Shown one piece after another: positions 50,431 through 64,000 of a DNA stretch of 64,000 nucleotides. The DNA is from Rhabdornis inornatus (taxonomy: Eukaryota; Chordata; Aves; Passeriformes; Rhabdornithidae): positions 2,880,305-2,944,304 of the forward strand of contig VWZS01009934.1 in the NCBI GenBank assembly GCA_013397075.1, written 5' to 3'. Positions within the stretch are counted from its first letter, which is position 1. Every line of letters starts with the position of its first letter. Under the pieces are notes generated by a model. That model did no database searches and was not told where the DNA came from. It saw only the letters and a program-made list of their open reading frames with translations. Both the position numbers and the translations under genes were made by a program.

Positions 50431-53400
50431 CAGTCATTGTGGTTCTCCTGTCTTATAAATAATGACTAGCTCTTAATATAGCCCTCTATTACTGTACTGA
50501 TGTTTCTATTGCTGGAGTTAAATGAGTATCTTAAGAAGACAGCTAGTTTAGTTAAATATGCCTCCAAGTCTAGCTTAAAGATTGTTGGAGTTCAAGAAAG
50601 AGTATGATCTTGAAAAACATGATACGAGCTGGGTACAAAATGTATTTTGATGCTGAAGCACGTAACGGTTGTGTGGCATCTTCTGCCTGATCTGCACATG
50701 ACATACAGTGCTTGTGGTTTAGTTACAGACGAGGAGGATGTTGTTCTTGCCTATTTGATCATCGGAAGAAAGACTGAGGGAATACCATTCCTGGTTCCTC
50801 AGAGACTGCAAACAGTATTTGAGGGCTCACAAAACTTTGATTGCTGATTGATGTGTTAAACAAGAGGATTGACTGAAGAAACCTCTAATATTTGCCTATT
50901 AGTAAGGGATTTCTGACTAGCTCAACATATAGTAACAGCAGTCAGGAAAAAAAAAATTGTTCCTTCTCCAGATATGAGGATATTGCAAAACCCAACATAA
51001 TCTTGCTTTGACCTTAACATACAACGGAATTTTCTCTTTCTGTTCTATCGCAATTAGATATGCATTGAGAGAAACAGTGCTATATTAATCTTCTTTATTT
51101 TAAGTCATCAGGCATAATTGTTCCTATAGCCGCTGTCTGATGAAGATGTGGCTACAAATAAACATTTACTAACAGAATCAATAAATGATGTAGAACAGCT
51201 CCATGACTGTAGTACTCTTCCTACAAAGCAGCAAGATCAGATTTTAATATATTAAAATGCTCTGCTCTCACTGTGTTAGATTTCCAGTGGCTGCAGATAT
51301 TTTCTTCATGTGGTGAGAATTGCCATTGTCTTGTGTGCAAACAAAAGTTTCTGGGCTTGAGCCAGATCTAACTCGCCCTGGCACAGGCGAAACTGATTTC
51401 AGGTCACAAAATGAAGTTGAAAAGGGATAGACAGAACAACACTCCATGCTTTTGAATATGAGTAACTTTTCAGAGCTCACATGCCATTTCACAGTGCGCA
51501 GTTTTTGGGAGCAAGAGTGTTAGTAGATGGCTTGTTTATACAGGTTTTAGAGGAAAAGCATTTGTTTACATCAGCCTCACCATAAACTCTGCAGGAACCT
51601 TGGCTGTAGTAATCAGCCAGATCCAACAGTCATTTGCCAGATAGTGGTAGACCAATTTCACAAAGCTGGCTAGTAGAAGATTGATCCTTCCCATCTTTCT
51701 CTTTGCCACCCATGCACTACTACACATTATTTCTCTTCTAGCCCCATAAAATTTTTATTTTCATTCCTGAGAGATTTCTGTGCCGAGGGCCATTGCAGGC
51801 ACTGCCAGCACTTCTGTGAATTATTTGCTTCCTGTTGTTCTCTCTTCTTTACATCTCATGACAGATTCAGTCAGTAAATCCTTTGATCCCCCTTCACCTT
51901 CATCTATAGTGACATGTCTATCAAGATTTTCTAAGGCTCTGTGGTAAAAAAGACCGCAACCCCTTCTATACTGGAGTCAGCAGTTTTATTTTCATAGGGC
52001 TGAAACATGGAGCAGGCACATCTGGAGGAACATGCTGGGAAGTAACTAATGCCATCAGGTGGAACTCCAGTGGTGATTTGAGCTCTGGGAGAAAGGTTCA
52101 ACATTCCGCTTGTAACACACTACCTCACAGTAGGTTTGGCAAGGACTTGGCTGGGTTTAGGTGTGGACACTGTCTCTTTTCTCTGTCTCCATGGGCTGGA
52201 AAGGTGTCAAACACACTGTTGGTTAGCTGAGATACATCCAAGCTGGAGGTGCTTGCAAGGTAGATTAGTCTCATTGCAAGGTCCTAAAACCTGGATGTTA
52301 GTGGGAAAGGATTAGTGATGTTCTGAGCTGGCATTTAGGGAAGCAAGGAGAAGCAGAGTGGAGATTTAGGGTTCAACAAGAGTGGCTTCTAGACAAAAAT
52401 GTATGAAACTAACAGCTAATTGAAGAGCAAAACCAAAGTCTTAAGTTAAAGGCTCTAAAGAGAAATTCAAGCAAGCTTGTAGGGGTGGTTTTAATAGTAG
52501 TTACAGCTTTATCAAACCTGTTAAGTTTAGTACAAAGTAGCAGCCAAAATGCTTTAAAACCAGATGTTTGTGATTAGAGAGGGAGTCTTTGGGCTAAAGG
52601 GAGAGATGAGTTTGTGCGTTCTACTAGGTTTTAGTAAGATGGAAAGTAAATTTTGAGCCTTAGCAAACCATGAGGTGGCACAGGATAGGTGGCTCCTCGA
52701 GGGGTTTATTATTTCTTCAGAACAGGCACATATTGGTTTTGAGATGTGATGCAAAGAGAAGCCTAAAGCTGACTTAGCTGACTTAGACATATATAGGTAG
52801 GTCTGGGAGACACAGAGAAGACAAATTTGTCTGGCAAATATGTGTGAAGGGTGCTTATTTGTCTGTAAAATGGGTGGGTTGATTGTTATTGCAGCACTGT
52901 CTTAGGGGAAAAAAACTGCATCGCTCTCACATTATTCTTTTGAAATCTGCTACTGACCCCTTGCTCTTCACTCTGACCTTCTTGCTTGTGGGAATCACTG
53001 AACGACCTTCTCCCCACAGCAAGCACGTGCTCCAAGGCCACAAGGCTCCTTGTGACTTAGCAGTGCTCTGCTTGTCCTGCCATGTGTTTAGTTCTTCCAC
53101 AGTCCAAAAAAAGAATTAAACACCCATCTTAGCTGTCCCAAAGAGTCAGCCTCCATTTTCTGCATTTCCTCACCCTCCAAGCATCCTTTGCCAGTCATGC
53201 CTTACAAGAGGAACAAATCTGTCATTCTGCAGCTCTTCCATTACCTTGGGTACATAATAATGACAAGGGTCCTCAGTGAGAGGCTGGCTGGTGCTTGAAA
53301 TGAATCTCTATCATCGGGGTCCAGGTTGCACCATTGATTTGTGTGCTGCCATTTGCTTCTGCCTGCCTACTCTGCTACATTTATTGTGTGTTTTGGTTCT

Positions 53401-54827
53401 CTTTTTACAAACCTGGGCTCCTTAGTCTAGGAAATAACACTCTTATCCAGTGGTTGGAGATGCATTTTCCTGCTAATTTTATTCTTCAGTGGGGTGCACA
53501 GTTGTAATTTTTTTATAATAATGCTTCTGTGATAGCATTGGTTAAAAGAAGAGGAAAATTTGCTATAATCACATGGAAGGTGGGCTGGGATTGTTTATTT
53601 AAAATATGCTGTTGGGATCCTTGGATATCTGTCTGTTTTTATTCTCTGACACACAAAGAGGTTGAAAATCCTTTTTTCCTAGTAGGAATGGAACTGTCAG
53701 TATGTAAGGAACCATGAGTTATTTTCCAGGGTCACAGTGGGATCAGCTGAGTCATAAATGTTCTTGAAAATCTCATCCTGTTCGAAGAATGCATTGCAAA
53801 ATGGGGCTTACAAGTGAATGGCATTTCCCATGGGATGGACCTCTCGTGGATGAAGATTCATTTAAGCTGTGTTATGGTCCTATTAACTAGCAAACCCACC
53901 TTTTTTATGCAATACTACATGTGTTTCTTCTCATAAACCTAATTCTATAGGTAGAGTTTCCTTGGAAATGTTCTCATGCAAGCACTTGGACAGGGAAAGA
54001 AGAACTTAGCTCTGTGACTGGGCAGCCTACCCTCGCTCGCTTCCTTGACAAATTTGCACTTGATTCATATTCCCAAGCCTTCCATCATCATCAGCCCTCG
54101 ATCCTCTGTCTCTGCAGGGAGACGCAGGCTCTGCATTCAGCGATTATTTTGAAGATGAATGTGTTGGGTAGTTTTGATTACTAATTTGCTATTTTAAGTC
54201 CGCATTGTGCTTTGATGGCTCTTATGGGGTTTTTCTCTTACAGTTAGGGACGAAGATCTAAGGGGTGTCTATTTGGTTTTTCTCATCCCATAACAATACA
54301 AAATGTCATCTTGGACTAAGTAGTTACACATGTCACCAGCCACATGGCAGTGTACTAAATAAAACCAGTACCCTTCATACAAATACTTGAATATTTAAGT
54401 GGACTTAAGGGAAGAGAAGCATTAAGTGAAATACTTTTGGAATATGAAACTAGTCTGCTATTGCTTCATATTCAGTTTAAAAGCAAAAACATCTTAAAAT
54501 GTCTCCTCTTAATTTTTTAATGCTTATTTTTAAGCTTAGCACAATTAAGAGATTCCCATTTTCAGGCTGGTGTATAAGTAACAGGTTTATAGCAGAAGGG
54601 CAATTATATTTCATCTTTAAACCAAATATTTTTCTGACTAATCCAATTGATTTTTTGTTAGACATCTTAACCTAAATACAGTATCTCATTCTGAATCCAA
54701 TTAATATAACCCTTTCTTCTTCCTGCTGTAAAGTATTATTGGTTTCTACTTGCCTCTGCTCTCATGTAGACCAATTAGCCTCCAGAGAGGGAAACTATTC
54801 ATTGTTCTGCATTTAAGGTACTATCAT
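50431..54827. other. Intergenic, no gene seen
   Basis: Unique AT-rich sequence with short random frames. A perfect 18-base AT palindrome (ATTTTAATATATTAAAAT) lies at 51241-51258. Confidence 0.5.
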
Positions 54828-54881
54828 GCTATTAAACTCAATACATTTTATCTTGCTATTAAACTCAATAAATTTTAGCTT
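54828..54881. repeat. 27-base tandem duplication
   Basis: A unit starting GCTATTAAACTCAATA is present twice head to tail (54828-54854 and 54855-54881) with a few mismatches in the second half. A perfect hairpin follows within a few bases. Confidence 0.8.
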
Positions 54882-54887
54882 GTTTTT

Positions 54888-54917
54888 TCATTGAAATGAT
54901 AAAAATCATTTCAATGA
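54888..54917. repeat. Perfect 13-bp hairpin with AAAA loop
   Basis: Arms TCATTGAAATGAT and ATCATTTCAATGA are exact reverse complements around a 4-base AAAA loop. It is the longest perfect stem I found in the window. Confidence 0.85.
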
Positions 54918-57900
54918 TCTTTATTGAAAGTGGTGATTTGTTCTAACACTGCATATTTACATGGAAAACACTTACTTTAAAGTAAGGTCCTATCACTCAC
55001 AAATTGGAAAGTACTGTATATGCAATACTTGTGCACTAAAAAACATGTCTGGTGTAAAAAGCGATTCTGTGGTTTCCTTTAATAAGATCAAGATAATTTG
55101 AAATCTTGAAGTTATACATGAACTTGCATGCTTGCTGAGGAAGTGCCAAGGACACCATTTGGGAGACACATGTTAGCTTGTAAGGGTGTCAGTATCCAGT
55201 ATCCCCCGAATGGGGTTCTGGTGCTGCACTTGCTTGATGCCTGAGGTCCATCTTACCTCTGAGTAGCCTAGCTGAAGCTAGCACACTAAGGATGTCAGTG
55301 CTGGCAGGATGACTCTCTGATGGCCCCAATCCTTTCAACACTTCTGCGTGAGTTCAATTTGGGATTATTGATGAGTTTACAATGAAGTGCATATGTAAGA
55401 GCTGGCAGGATTTGGTGTTCCTCATTTGTTGCTACTAGGAGAGATTTCTTAATACACCTATTGTATTTTAATCTAAGAATATTTTTGTGTCAGTAATCAG
55501 GACATGTTTACTACAATCAGCAAACATTTTCTGGGACTAGGACAGTATATGTTAGAAGAAAAACAGTATGCCTACAAGAGCTGGTATTGTTTCTTTTCCT
55601 GTAACCAGCACATCTTTTAAGAACCTTCATTGTACTGAGGTTTCAAGCCAAGGTGGTGAACCAGGATGAACATAAGAGACAGAGCAACTGCAAATCCCAT
55701 GATCTATGTTTACTATCCCACTGTAATGTGAATCATTCCTGAAAACAGCCCTTGGACCATCTCAGTGTGGTTTGAGTAGCTTTGGTGTGTTTTTTTACGT
55801 AATACTTGCTACGTTCTAGCTTAAGTCCAGAAATACCCTGATGTGCGTTGGATTCTGACAAAGTTTAAATTTAGAGGCATTCATGCTTTAGCCTCTTCAG
55901 AATCAATGGGAGAATCTAAGCTGTTGTTTCTGTGTGTCACTTTTTATTTTGACAGATGTAGCTACATGCTATTTCCCCAAATCTTTACCTTGCAAAGCCA
56001 TCACCTCTACCAGGTGAAGGCCTGTACCTTTACATGGCACCCACTGTGGAAACATTGAGAAAACCATGCCTGAGAAATCTCTTGAATTCATGTTTTGTTT
56101 TAAAAGCAGCCCTGTGACTATTACAGAGGGCAATGCTGGGCAGAATTCTCCCCTACTGTGTTTCTTCTATAGTCACTGCAATGAAATCTGAGTAATTTAG
56201 CCTCTTGTCCTGAGTTGTGTCCTGTACTGCCAGAATGAGTGGCAATGACATGATGATTGTGGTACAAGATTAAACAGGGTGTGTGATGAGCATCATGATT
56301 TGTAAAAAAACCAAACCCTAAACCAAACCCCACAACAGGGCTGGTTTAGGCAGAGGCTGCCGTGTTGTGTTAGGAGATCTGCATAGCAGTCCTATTGGTT
56401 GGGGGATTTTTTGGGTCTGAAAAGGGCATTGATTGTGTGGGCTTTTCCTCTTTATTTCTGATTCCTTTAATTTTTTTTTTTTCCTGTGTGGTCCTGTGCA
56501 GATCCCACCATCAAGTCCTGAAGCTCATTTCCTAGTGATGAACCTTTCTAGGGAAGCCAGAAAGGTCTGACGTGGTTTGGTTCCTACTATCACCTGATTT
56601 GTACCCTTGGAGCAACGGGAGGGATGGGAACACTGAGGTGCCTGTGCTGGCTGCCTGAGAATCTCACAGTTAATTCCAAGGTTACTCAGTACGTCTAGAA
56701 ACCCTTTTGATAAAAGATAATCTTGTGATTTTGTCATCTAGAATGTCTTTAAAATGTGTCACAGCTCAGCTTAATTTCATTACTGATGTTTGTTCTGGGT
56801 ATGTTGTTTGTTGCAGTGGCAACTCATGCTGCTGCACTGCTAAATTCTAGGAAAAAATTAATTCTTTCCAGCAGGAAATGATTTGGTGTAATGTATCATA
56901 TTTACAAGAAAAAGCAACATCTTAAGTTAAAAGTTGAAGTTAAAGATGAGAAACTTGTGCATGCTTCAAATAATCTTTTCATGGGGGCCAGTTTCTAGGA
57001 ATATCATACAAAAGAAAGAGGACATTTACAGTAAAATCAGGAAAATATGAAGTTTTTTTAACCATACCAGGGTGAAATGTTGTGTCTAATAGGAAGAGAT
57101 TTGTCTGAAACCTCCACTACGAATAAAAAGACAAAATAAGATATGTGGAATACATGTTTATAGAGCAAACTTGGAGAAGAGCTGTGCTGATCATGCAGGG
57201 GACAAGTTACTATGGCTGAGCTGGAGGATTAGCTGGAGTTCCCATGTTCTGCTGAACTCTGCATTTTTATTGTTTAAGATTTTAATGTATGGTTTGTGAT
57301 TTCACTGTAGTTTTAATTCTTTGCTTATTATGTGCACATCCCTTTCCTCTGCCACGCTTAGCAGAGCAATAGCATGAAAGGGAGCAAGTTTTCTCTACGG
57401 GGCACAGACCAAACTGTAATGAAGACTTAGTTAATTTTGTTTATTCTTTGGCAATGAAGAAGGAGAGCTTGCTTTGTGATGTTTTTCTCAGATGCCACAA
57501 AGTTCAGCAACAGTAGGTATTGCATGAAATACATACCCCAAGAAAGGTTTGTTTTATTTCAGTGAAGTTCCTCTGCAAACATTCAGCTCTTTTCCATACT
57601 GCCTTAAAAATAATCCCCTCTAACCCTCCCTCTCCCCAAAACAAAAGAAGTTTTCCTTCTCAGAAGAGCATCTGTTATTTAGCAATGTCTGAATTTACAT
57701 AAATAATCCCAGATTTCCCCTGCACAAAGATATAAACAATTGTTCCGCACTCAAACCTTCCCCTGTCTCAGATTCCCTGAATGAGGAGAGTGGGAGAGGA
57801 GGCACCAGTGGGGGGGTTTGGAGGGGGATCCATGTTAGGACAGAGGTGGGGCAGGGCAGAGGTGGCTGTTGGGCCCTAGAGGGATGCAAAAACTCTTTGT

Positions 57901-60646
57901 CTGGGTTGAAGACCTCCACCAGAGGGGATTTTTGATGCTATTTGGTGTTTTGAGCAGCCAGCTGGCCTTGTGGACTGTAGATCCTGCCTGGCTTGCCCAT
58001 GGGTTGGAGATGGTGATGCTGGAGTAGGGAAGGGGAGATGCCAGCCTACACTTGAGTTGAGTTGTAAGACTGACATCTCTGCTGGGGCCCCACCAAAAAG
58101 CTACTCAAGACTGGATGCTTCCCACCAGTCCTAGCTCTGGGTTTCTTTACATAATACTTCTGCAGGAGAGGGCAGATGAGGAGTTAATATCTTCTGAAAA
58201 TTCTTCCTTTTATTCATAGCTAGGAGAATTTTTTTGGCTTTGGGTTTTTTAAGAACTCTATCAGCAAGTAATGAAAAAAAAATAGTCTGAGCAACAGAGG
58301 ATAATGGCAAAACGAGATATGAGTATTTCTAGAGACATCAATTGCTTCACAAATTCATGAAATTAATGAAATTTGGCTTTTGGAGATCCCTGATGTAATG
58401 ATAGGATATTCTTAATGCATGAATATATAACTTGAGAAGCAACTGCCCTTAAAAGATTTGTTTGTTCTCCCGCACAGAATGTATTTTTGTTTTTTTCTTC
58501 TGAGCTGAAGTTGCTGACAAATTAAACCATGCTTTTGGTTGGTTTAGTTTTCACCCCAAAATTATTACTATTATTTTTAATTGCAAAATGCCAGGATACT
58601 TAAATTTCTTCAGTGATACAGTAAACAAGGACACCACTTTTTCCATTTATGTCTTGGGATGGCTATTTAATATATATGTATACAGGAAAATCTGTTTCTT
58701 GCAGCTAGGGTGCCATTTCAAAGTGAAGATCATTTTTCCTTGCATTGACCTTGTCCTATGATTATTACTCTTCCATTCTGTCACAGAATCTTCTCTATGC
58801 TTTGAATATCTTGCAAAAATTAATTTCATTATTAGTCTCAATATTACTCTTTGGCTCATTTGTGGATCCCTCACCTGCTGACAGGTCTGGTGGGTATTCT
58901 GATGGGTCCACTGGTCTTCTGACTTGCTTCCATTGGCACCAATTTTGTCTCAAGTGTGAGCTATTGGGCAGTGGATACAGCCTGAACAAATATGCCTGTT
59001 CAGTATTTGCAGTTGGTTTGCCTGAAAAACAGCAGGAAATAATCCTGAGGTTTAGAGCTGGATGGAAGGGCTTGTGGAAGCTGCATTTATATGTATGAAA
59101 ATCTTGCTGTCGGACTGGCCCTGTAAGGAAATGAGTGCAGAGAATGACATTCACTTTGCATCCTAACAGGGCAGCACAAAGACATCCCACTGTCAACTGC
59201 TGAAGTTGATTTGATTTGAATTCAGCAAAACCTTAGAAATGTTTTCATTTTGCTGCTTTGATGTTTTTTTGTGTCCTCTTTAAAAACTTCATATACTGAA
59301 AAGATGGTAGCATCTTTTTCTTTACAGTTTCATGACAATGAAATAATAATTTGATGTGATATGTGAAAAGAAAGCAAGAGAACCTTAGAGTAGTTTAGCT
59401 TCTTTGAACACTGGCTGCTTTTAAAACTTACATACCCATGCACAAATTCAATTGAAATTATAAATCCATGTAAACTTAAGTTATCCAAGCTCAGCAAGGA
59501 AGTTTTGACTTTTCTATGCAAGCCTTTGTTCTTGCCAATGTCACTGACTGCTCTGGTACCTGAAATAGGACCTCTAGTCTCCTCTTGGCCAGGCCAGCTT
59601 TTTATATCTCGGGTCCTGCTGTTTATCTAAATATTTCCCTTTAATCTGAAGAACTTGTTTTTCTAGAGGAAGAGTTTTCTGGGAATGGATCCAGAAGTCA
59701 CCAGTGCTCAGCTGCACTAAGAGCTCTTGCAGTGTGCTGGATCAGCAGCAGTTGGTGAGGAGCTCTCTGATGCTGTGAGTTACAATAGAGGGAAGAAATT
59801 ATGAATTCCCTTACCCTGGGCCTTCAGGCACAATACTTGTCATTCTGCACCATCCCAGAAGGTGGTGGGATGTGGTCCAGTGGCTTTCCTTCCACTCCTG
59901 CAAAAACTCACCAAGAAGCAGTTTGCTAAGAAAAGCATTGTTTCTCTGAAAAAAAAACAACCCAAGCCCATATTAGAAATAATACTGGTTTAAAGCACTG
60001 GACACCTTCATCGTAGGTTGTTTGTTGCTGTTCCCACATGCCCTGACACGCCAAAAATGAATCTAATCTTAAAGTTGAGCACATTTCTATCTTCAGCAGC
60101 ATCTGTGTCTTCAGTCTGTTTGTTTGGAGTTTTGCATGACATCAGTTCCTGAGGTTTTGGTGTGCCTTATCAATATATGAAATGAAATTCAAGGTTTTTG
60201 CTTGAAGATGTAAATAGCCTGAAATCAAATTACCGGGGAGACTTCTTCCCTATATAGTGCTGCTGCCATGGGAACTGACAGAGATGACCCATTGAGTTCC
60301 CTTTCCACAGAAGGGATGTTGTTTGTCATCTCTCCCACTGAGTTTTATAACCTTCCCAGTGAGCTTCAAAGTCCTATCCCTTCTCTGCCCCACAGAGGGA
60401 CGTGGCTGGCTGTTGGATTCACTGGGCTTCAGATCAGGAATTGCACACAGAATCTTTTTGAGTGTCCTAGTGTTCCACGGTGGTGAAAGTCAGGAAGTTT
60501 TGTGGTGTTGATGGAGGCTGCATCAAATGTTTCATGTACAGTGTCTAAAGCAGTAAAAGCATAGAGGTGGCTAATGTGTGCTTGTGAATGTAGCAGCTGT
60601 ACAAGGGTATCTGTGCTGAAGTCTTTCTCTGCAAGAGAGAATGTGG
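54918..60646. other. Intergenic, no gene seen
   Basis: Unique sequence. It includes an A/C-rich patch with CCCTAAACC at 56304-56335 and a G-rich patch at 57808-57860. Overlapping 117- and 133-codon frames on opposite strands at 58745-59196 show no recognisable domain. Confidence 0.5.
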
Positions 60647-60684
60647 ATGTCCTGCAAGGGGAGGAATGTCCTGCAAGGGGAGGA
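60647..60684. repeat. Two perfect tandem copies of a 19-base unit
   Basis: The unit from ATGTCCTGC to GGGAGGA is repeated exactly twice, with three further matching bases after it. It is a recent local duplication. Confidence 0.85.
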
Positions 60685-63600
60685 ATGCATCAGAGCTCAA
60701 AACAGAAAAGTTTTGGAAGATTCTAGGTCAAGAAAGTTTCTCTTGTAAGGGGAAAGAGAAAAGATGTGTGGAAGATAAAAACCACTGTTCTTCTCCAACA
60801 CACCCTCTTCTTTCAGGACACATGTGCTATTCATTTATGCTGATGAGGGAAAATATTTGTCCATTTTACTTTGTAAACAAATTCTGAGATTGTGAGATTG
60901 AGGTCTTTTTTGTAGCTGTGACTTCCCAACTGCAAACACAAATTGTAATAAACTCTTTGGAAAAACTTTTTCTGACAAGCCTCCTGCCTATATTATCTTT
61001 TCTATGGCTTCCCTAAATCGAAGCCACAAATACTTGGTTTGCTTGGCTAGAGTTCAGGCCAGCTTTTGATTTTTTAATACCATTTACATGAATTCTACAC
61101 CTGTGAGTTTCATTCAGCTTAAGAGACCTGAGGAGGGATGCAGGGATATCTTTTAACTGGGCCTGGAGAGCCTGTGGCCAGAGGGGCCAAGTTCTGGTGC
61201 AAGGGGAAGGAGGGGCACCAGGAGACTGGGAAAATGGTAGTTTTATGAGAGTGTCAAACTCAGATACTGGGAAATACTTTGCATATTTATTTATCTACCT
61301 GATACTGTCTTCTAGATTTTGCTGTTTTGGAAATCTGATCTTTGGTCTCTTGATTTCTGTAACAGAACTTTGCTATTTCTCTCTCTTGTGCTGCCCTTCC
61401 AAGATTATCAGATAAAGGATTAATGGAAAAAGACTGGATTCCAGAGGTTTACACAGACCCCTTAAGCATCATGTGTTGACTGCAGGACTTGAAAATTTGA
61501 CTTTTTCTAACAGGTAGGGTTTTCTCTGCTCTGCCAACCAGCTGCAGTTGGTGTGCAATTGCAGATCCTAATCTAACTGCACTATCTTGTGCAGTGGAGA
61601 CAAAAATATGTAAGACATCTGTGTCAATAAAACGTCTTGACATGAATTATTCCATTGCTGCCTGTGACTGCAGTGGCACTGACAAAAATCACAGATGGAT
61701 TGGGACACATGTGGGAATGTGTCTACCTGAGCTGGATCCACTTCAGCCCTGTTCTCTGTGAATGCAAATACTGTAGGACCTTCACTGAATGGTGGAGCAA
61801 ATATTTAGAAATGGAGTTGTTTTAAGTTCTCTGAGGTGCTGCTAAATCTCATGTTGCAGAAGTTTGCTGTTTACCAGAATCCTGAGGGACTCCCAGGAGC
61901 CCTCTCACCTCCTCTGAAATGAAGACCTTTGCAGGCACAGATGCCCACTGAATTTCTGCCAAGAACAACTTTCCTACCTCCAGTACGTGCACAGCAGGGA
62001 GGAGAGGGCACCTGGAGAGCTGGTCCTCCTGCTGCTGGCTGAGGTACTGGCAGGGTTGTGCTCATGTATCCCTGACTTAGTGTGTGTGAGAGCAACAAAG
62101 GGGAATAGCTGAGCCCCTTGTATCTGGCCCTGTTTGCCTGCAGGGCAAAAACCAGGTTCAAGGGGGAATAAACCCTCCTTTCTTCTTAGCACTAGCCCTC
62201 TTGCTGCATAACCCACTTGCCACACATCCACTGTTGGGCTCCAGGCTTCGCCCAGCAGAAAAAGGAATGTGTGGAGTGTCTGTATAATTACTCACAGGTA
62301 CCCAGAGGCAGAGATGCTGCAGATTTTGGCTCCTCATGTTGGGTTGGTCGGGGCCTGGCAGTCCATGTAATGGAACATGGCTGGAGCATCTCGTTAAAGC
62401 TGTGGCTGTGTCATAAAGAGACTCCACGTGATTCCACTCTTGCCCTTTGGTGAGGAGGGTTGCATGGGTTGCATCTCGTGTTTTGTGAGGCTCAAAGGGT
62501 GAGTATATTTTACCTTATACTTGCATGGAGGTCATGTTCCAGAAGGAGTTTCTGCTTCTCTCCTGCAGCACTGGAGTTGTTACAAAAAGCTGGTGCCTTG
62601 ATTATTTTACTCCTGTGGTCCCAAAGGCTTGGTGGTCTGCAGTAAGGGTTAAATTAATCAGCATTTGGCAGCAAACACAAGAGGCTGTGAGTGAAAGGGA
62701 GAGCAAGGGCATGAGCTGTCCTGGGCCAGTGCTTTTGGCTACTCCAAATCTGGATGATTACCAAGAGTAAAACTTTATTAGTACTGAAGCAGCATGTTTC
62801 AGGCTTTCTCAGAGCTCAGAAGAACCTTTGGTATATTCAATGGCCATGCCTATGCAAGTATTTCAGTTTATTTCACTTTCTGTGTAAAAAGGCTTGCCTG
62901 TGCCTAATTGTTCTAGTGCTATTTCTGAATGTTAAGGGTGCTTTCATTCTGGCAAACAGCCAAATTAGTGATTGTAAGGCTTTTGCAAAACGATGTGCAA
63001 GAAAATAAAGAACAATAGGCAATTTGCTATCTTTTGTGAGGAGCGGTTGGGAGAGCAGCTGAATGTGTCATGCTACTTCTCCACATGATCTAGTTCAGAG
63101 CTGAGACATGTTGCTACAACCCACTACTTCCATGAGAAAGGAGAACATCTGACTGCAGACATTTCGGTTTCTCTACATGTGGTGAAGCACAGACACACTT
63201 TGTGGCCATGGCATCTGACTAGGGCAGTGTAGGGATTCCTCCCCATGCCAGCCAGGGCAGTGTCCACCCTTGGCATCCACTCAATGCCATTTCAGTTTCA
63301 TGTGACTGCATCAGTTGCACGATGTGGGAGTGAACAGGCTGCTCCAGGGGGTGCTAACACATGGGTTACAGCCTCTCTACAACACTGACCCCCTACCTCC
63401 ACCTTCCAGCTAAACTGGTGCTTGATCCCACATGCAGGAAGCCCTTGGTCAGTCTAATACCTGCTCACTGTGTCCCCAGGTTTTATTATAACATCAGAAC
63501 TCAATGGCCTGTGGCACTGGAAACAGTTCACAACTGGCTTTTACCTTGTGTTGTTTGCACCTGTGTCCAGATCCAAAAGTCTGACAGGCACATCAGAGGA

Positions 63601-64000
63601 ACCCTGAGAATGCCATTGACTCCCCATGAACGCACAGTGTGAATAATCCTGTCAGGGCTGATTTGGACTTGACTCTTTTACCCTAAATTCTGTGAATTAT
63701 TATACCACAAGAGAAGAAATTATGCCTTGATTTGGCTAGATTTAGCCACTAGATTTGGGGATGACCTTTCAAAATCCAGACAATTTATCCAGGTCTTTCC
63801 TCCCTCCCTTTGCAAGTAAATGTGTTGACTCTGTATTTTGATAAAATTCTTTCAAATCTGGGGCATCTTTTGGCTGCATCTCTCCCTCCACTGGAAATAA
63901 TGGACTCCCTTCCCCTGTGCTCTCTGTGCTGCTTGAATTCTTCATCTGCAGCAGGGCGAGCAGCCAACTCCTTTTCTGAGCATCTCTTGTCTGGGGCTCC
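60685..64000. other. Intergenic to the right edge, no gene seen
   Basis: Unique sequence to the end of the window, somewhat less AT-rich from 61870 onward. Open frames stay below about 100 codons (for example 61871-62161 minus and 63361-63642 plus) and show no recognised domains. Confidence 0.5.

Noticed and set aside
55190..55260. Possible CR1 3' end (tgatgcctgaggtcc)
   Set aside because: Only a short phrase matches, and there is no terminal ATTCTRTG-type repeat or upstream CR1 sequence.
56304..56335. CCCTAAACC-like patch resembling telomeric repeat
   Set aside because: Only one CCCTAA-like unit in a short A/C-rich stretch; not an interstitial telomere array.
57808..57860. G-rich patch as a G-quadruplex
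   Set aside because: There are long G runs, but the gap between the second and third is about 20 bases, so the strict four-run pattern is not met.
63361..63642. 93-codon plus-strand frame with a possible acceptor (CCCCAG) near 63479
   Set aside because: No matching donor or domain could be supported, and the protein resembles nothing I recognise.

Overview
The window is bird nuclear DNA, most likely from a songbird. The evidence is several CR1 LINE fragments, one roughly 1-kb LTR of a type I associate with passerine genomes, low repeat density, AT-rich non-coding sequence and a single GC-rich CpG island. Family names and gene identity come from recognition alone; no search was run.

Only one protein-coding gene is supported. 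At the left edge, on the minus strand, is the first coding exon of APCDD1, a secreted or membrane-tethered Wnt/BMP antagonist. Its start codon, signal-peptide core and splice donor can be read directly. The exon lies in a CpG island (about 735-1545) and has a TATA box at a plausible distance upstream. Positions 1-1193 are the beginning of APCDD1 intron 1, and the remaining exons lie to the left of the window.

The other ~62 kb is the 5' intergenic flank of APCDD1. In human the equivalent interval lies between APCDD1 and VAPA and is also gene-poor. I find no second gene, tRNA, rRNA, known small RNA, CRISPR array or operon. Its recognisable content is: younger avian CR1 3' ends (7190-7395, 8053-8600, 10248-10314, 38505-38562, 45122-45420); older amniote-type CR1/L3-like relics (16816-17560, 42240-42725, 47640-47865, 49896-50430); one solo LTR on the minus strand (33354-34398); two probable ancient palindromic repeats (5345-5415, 26660-26749); simple-sequence tracts; and short perfect hairpins and tandem duplications.

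Open reading frames outside the APCDD1 exon are short. They fall in random sequence, the CpG island, simple repeats or transposon relics, and I do not call them as genes. Any function of the flank is more likely regulatory. The best sequence hints are three consensus AP-1 sites within 0.8 kb upstream of the APCDD1 promoter, an inverted pair of forkhead motifs at 27561-27580, and a hairpin cluster at 24146-24541. I saw no sign of a new multi-gene system.
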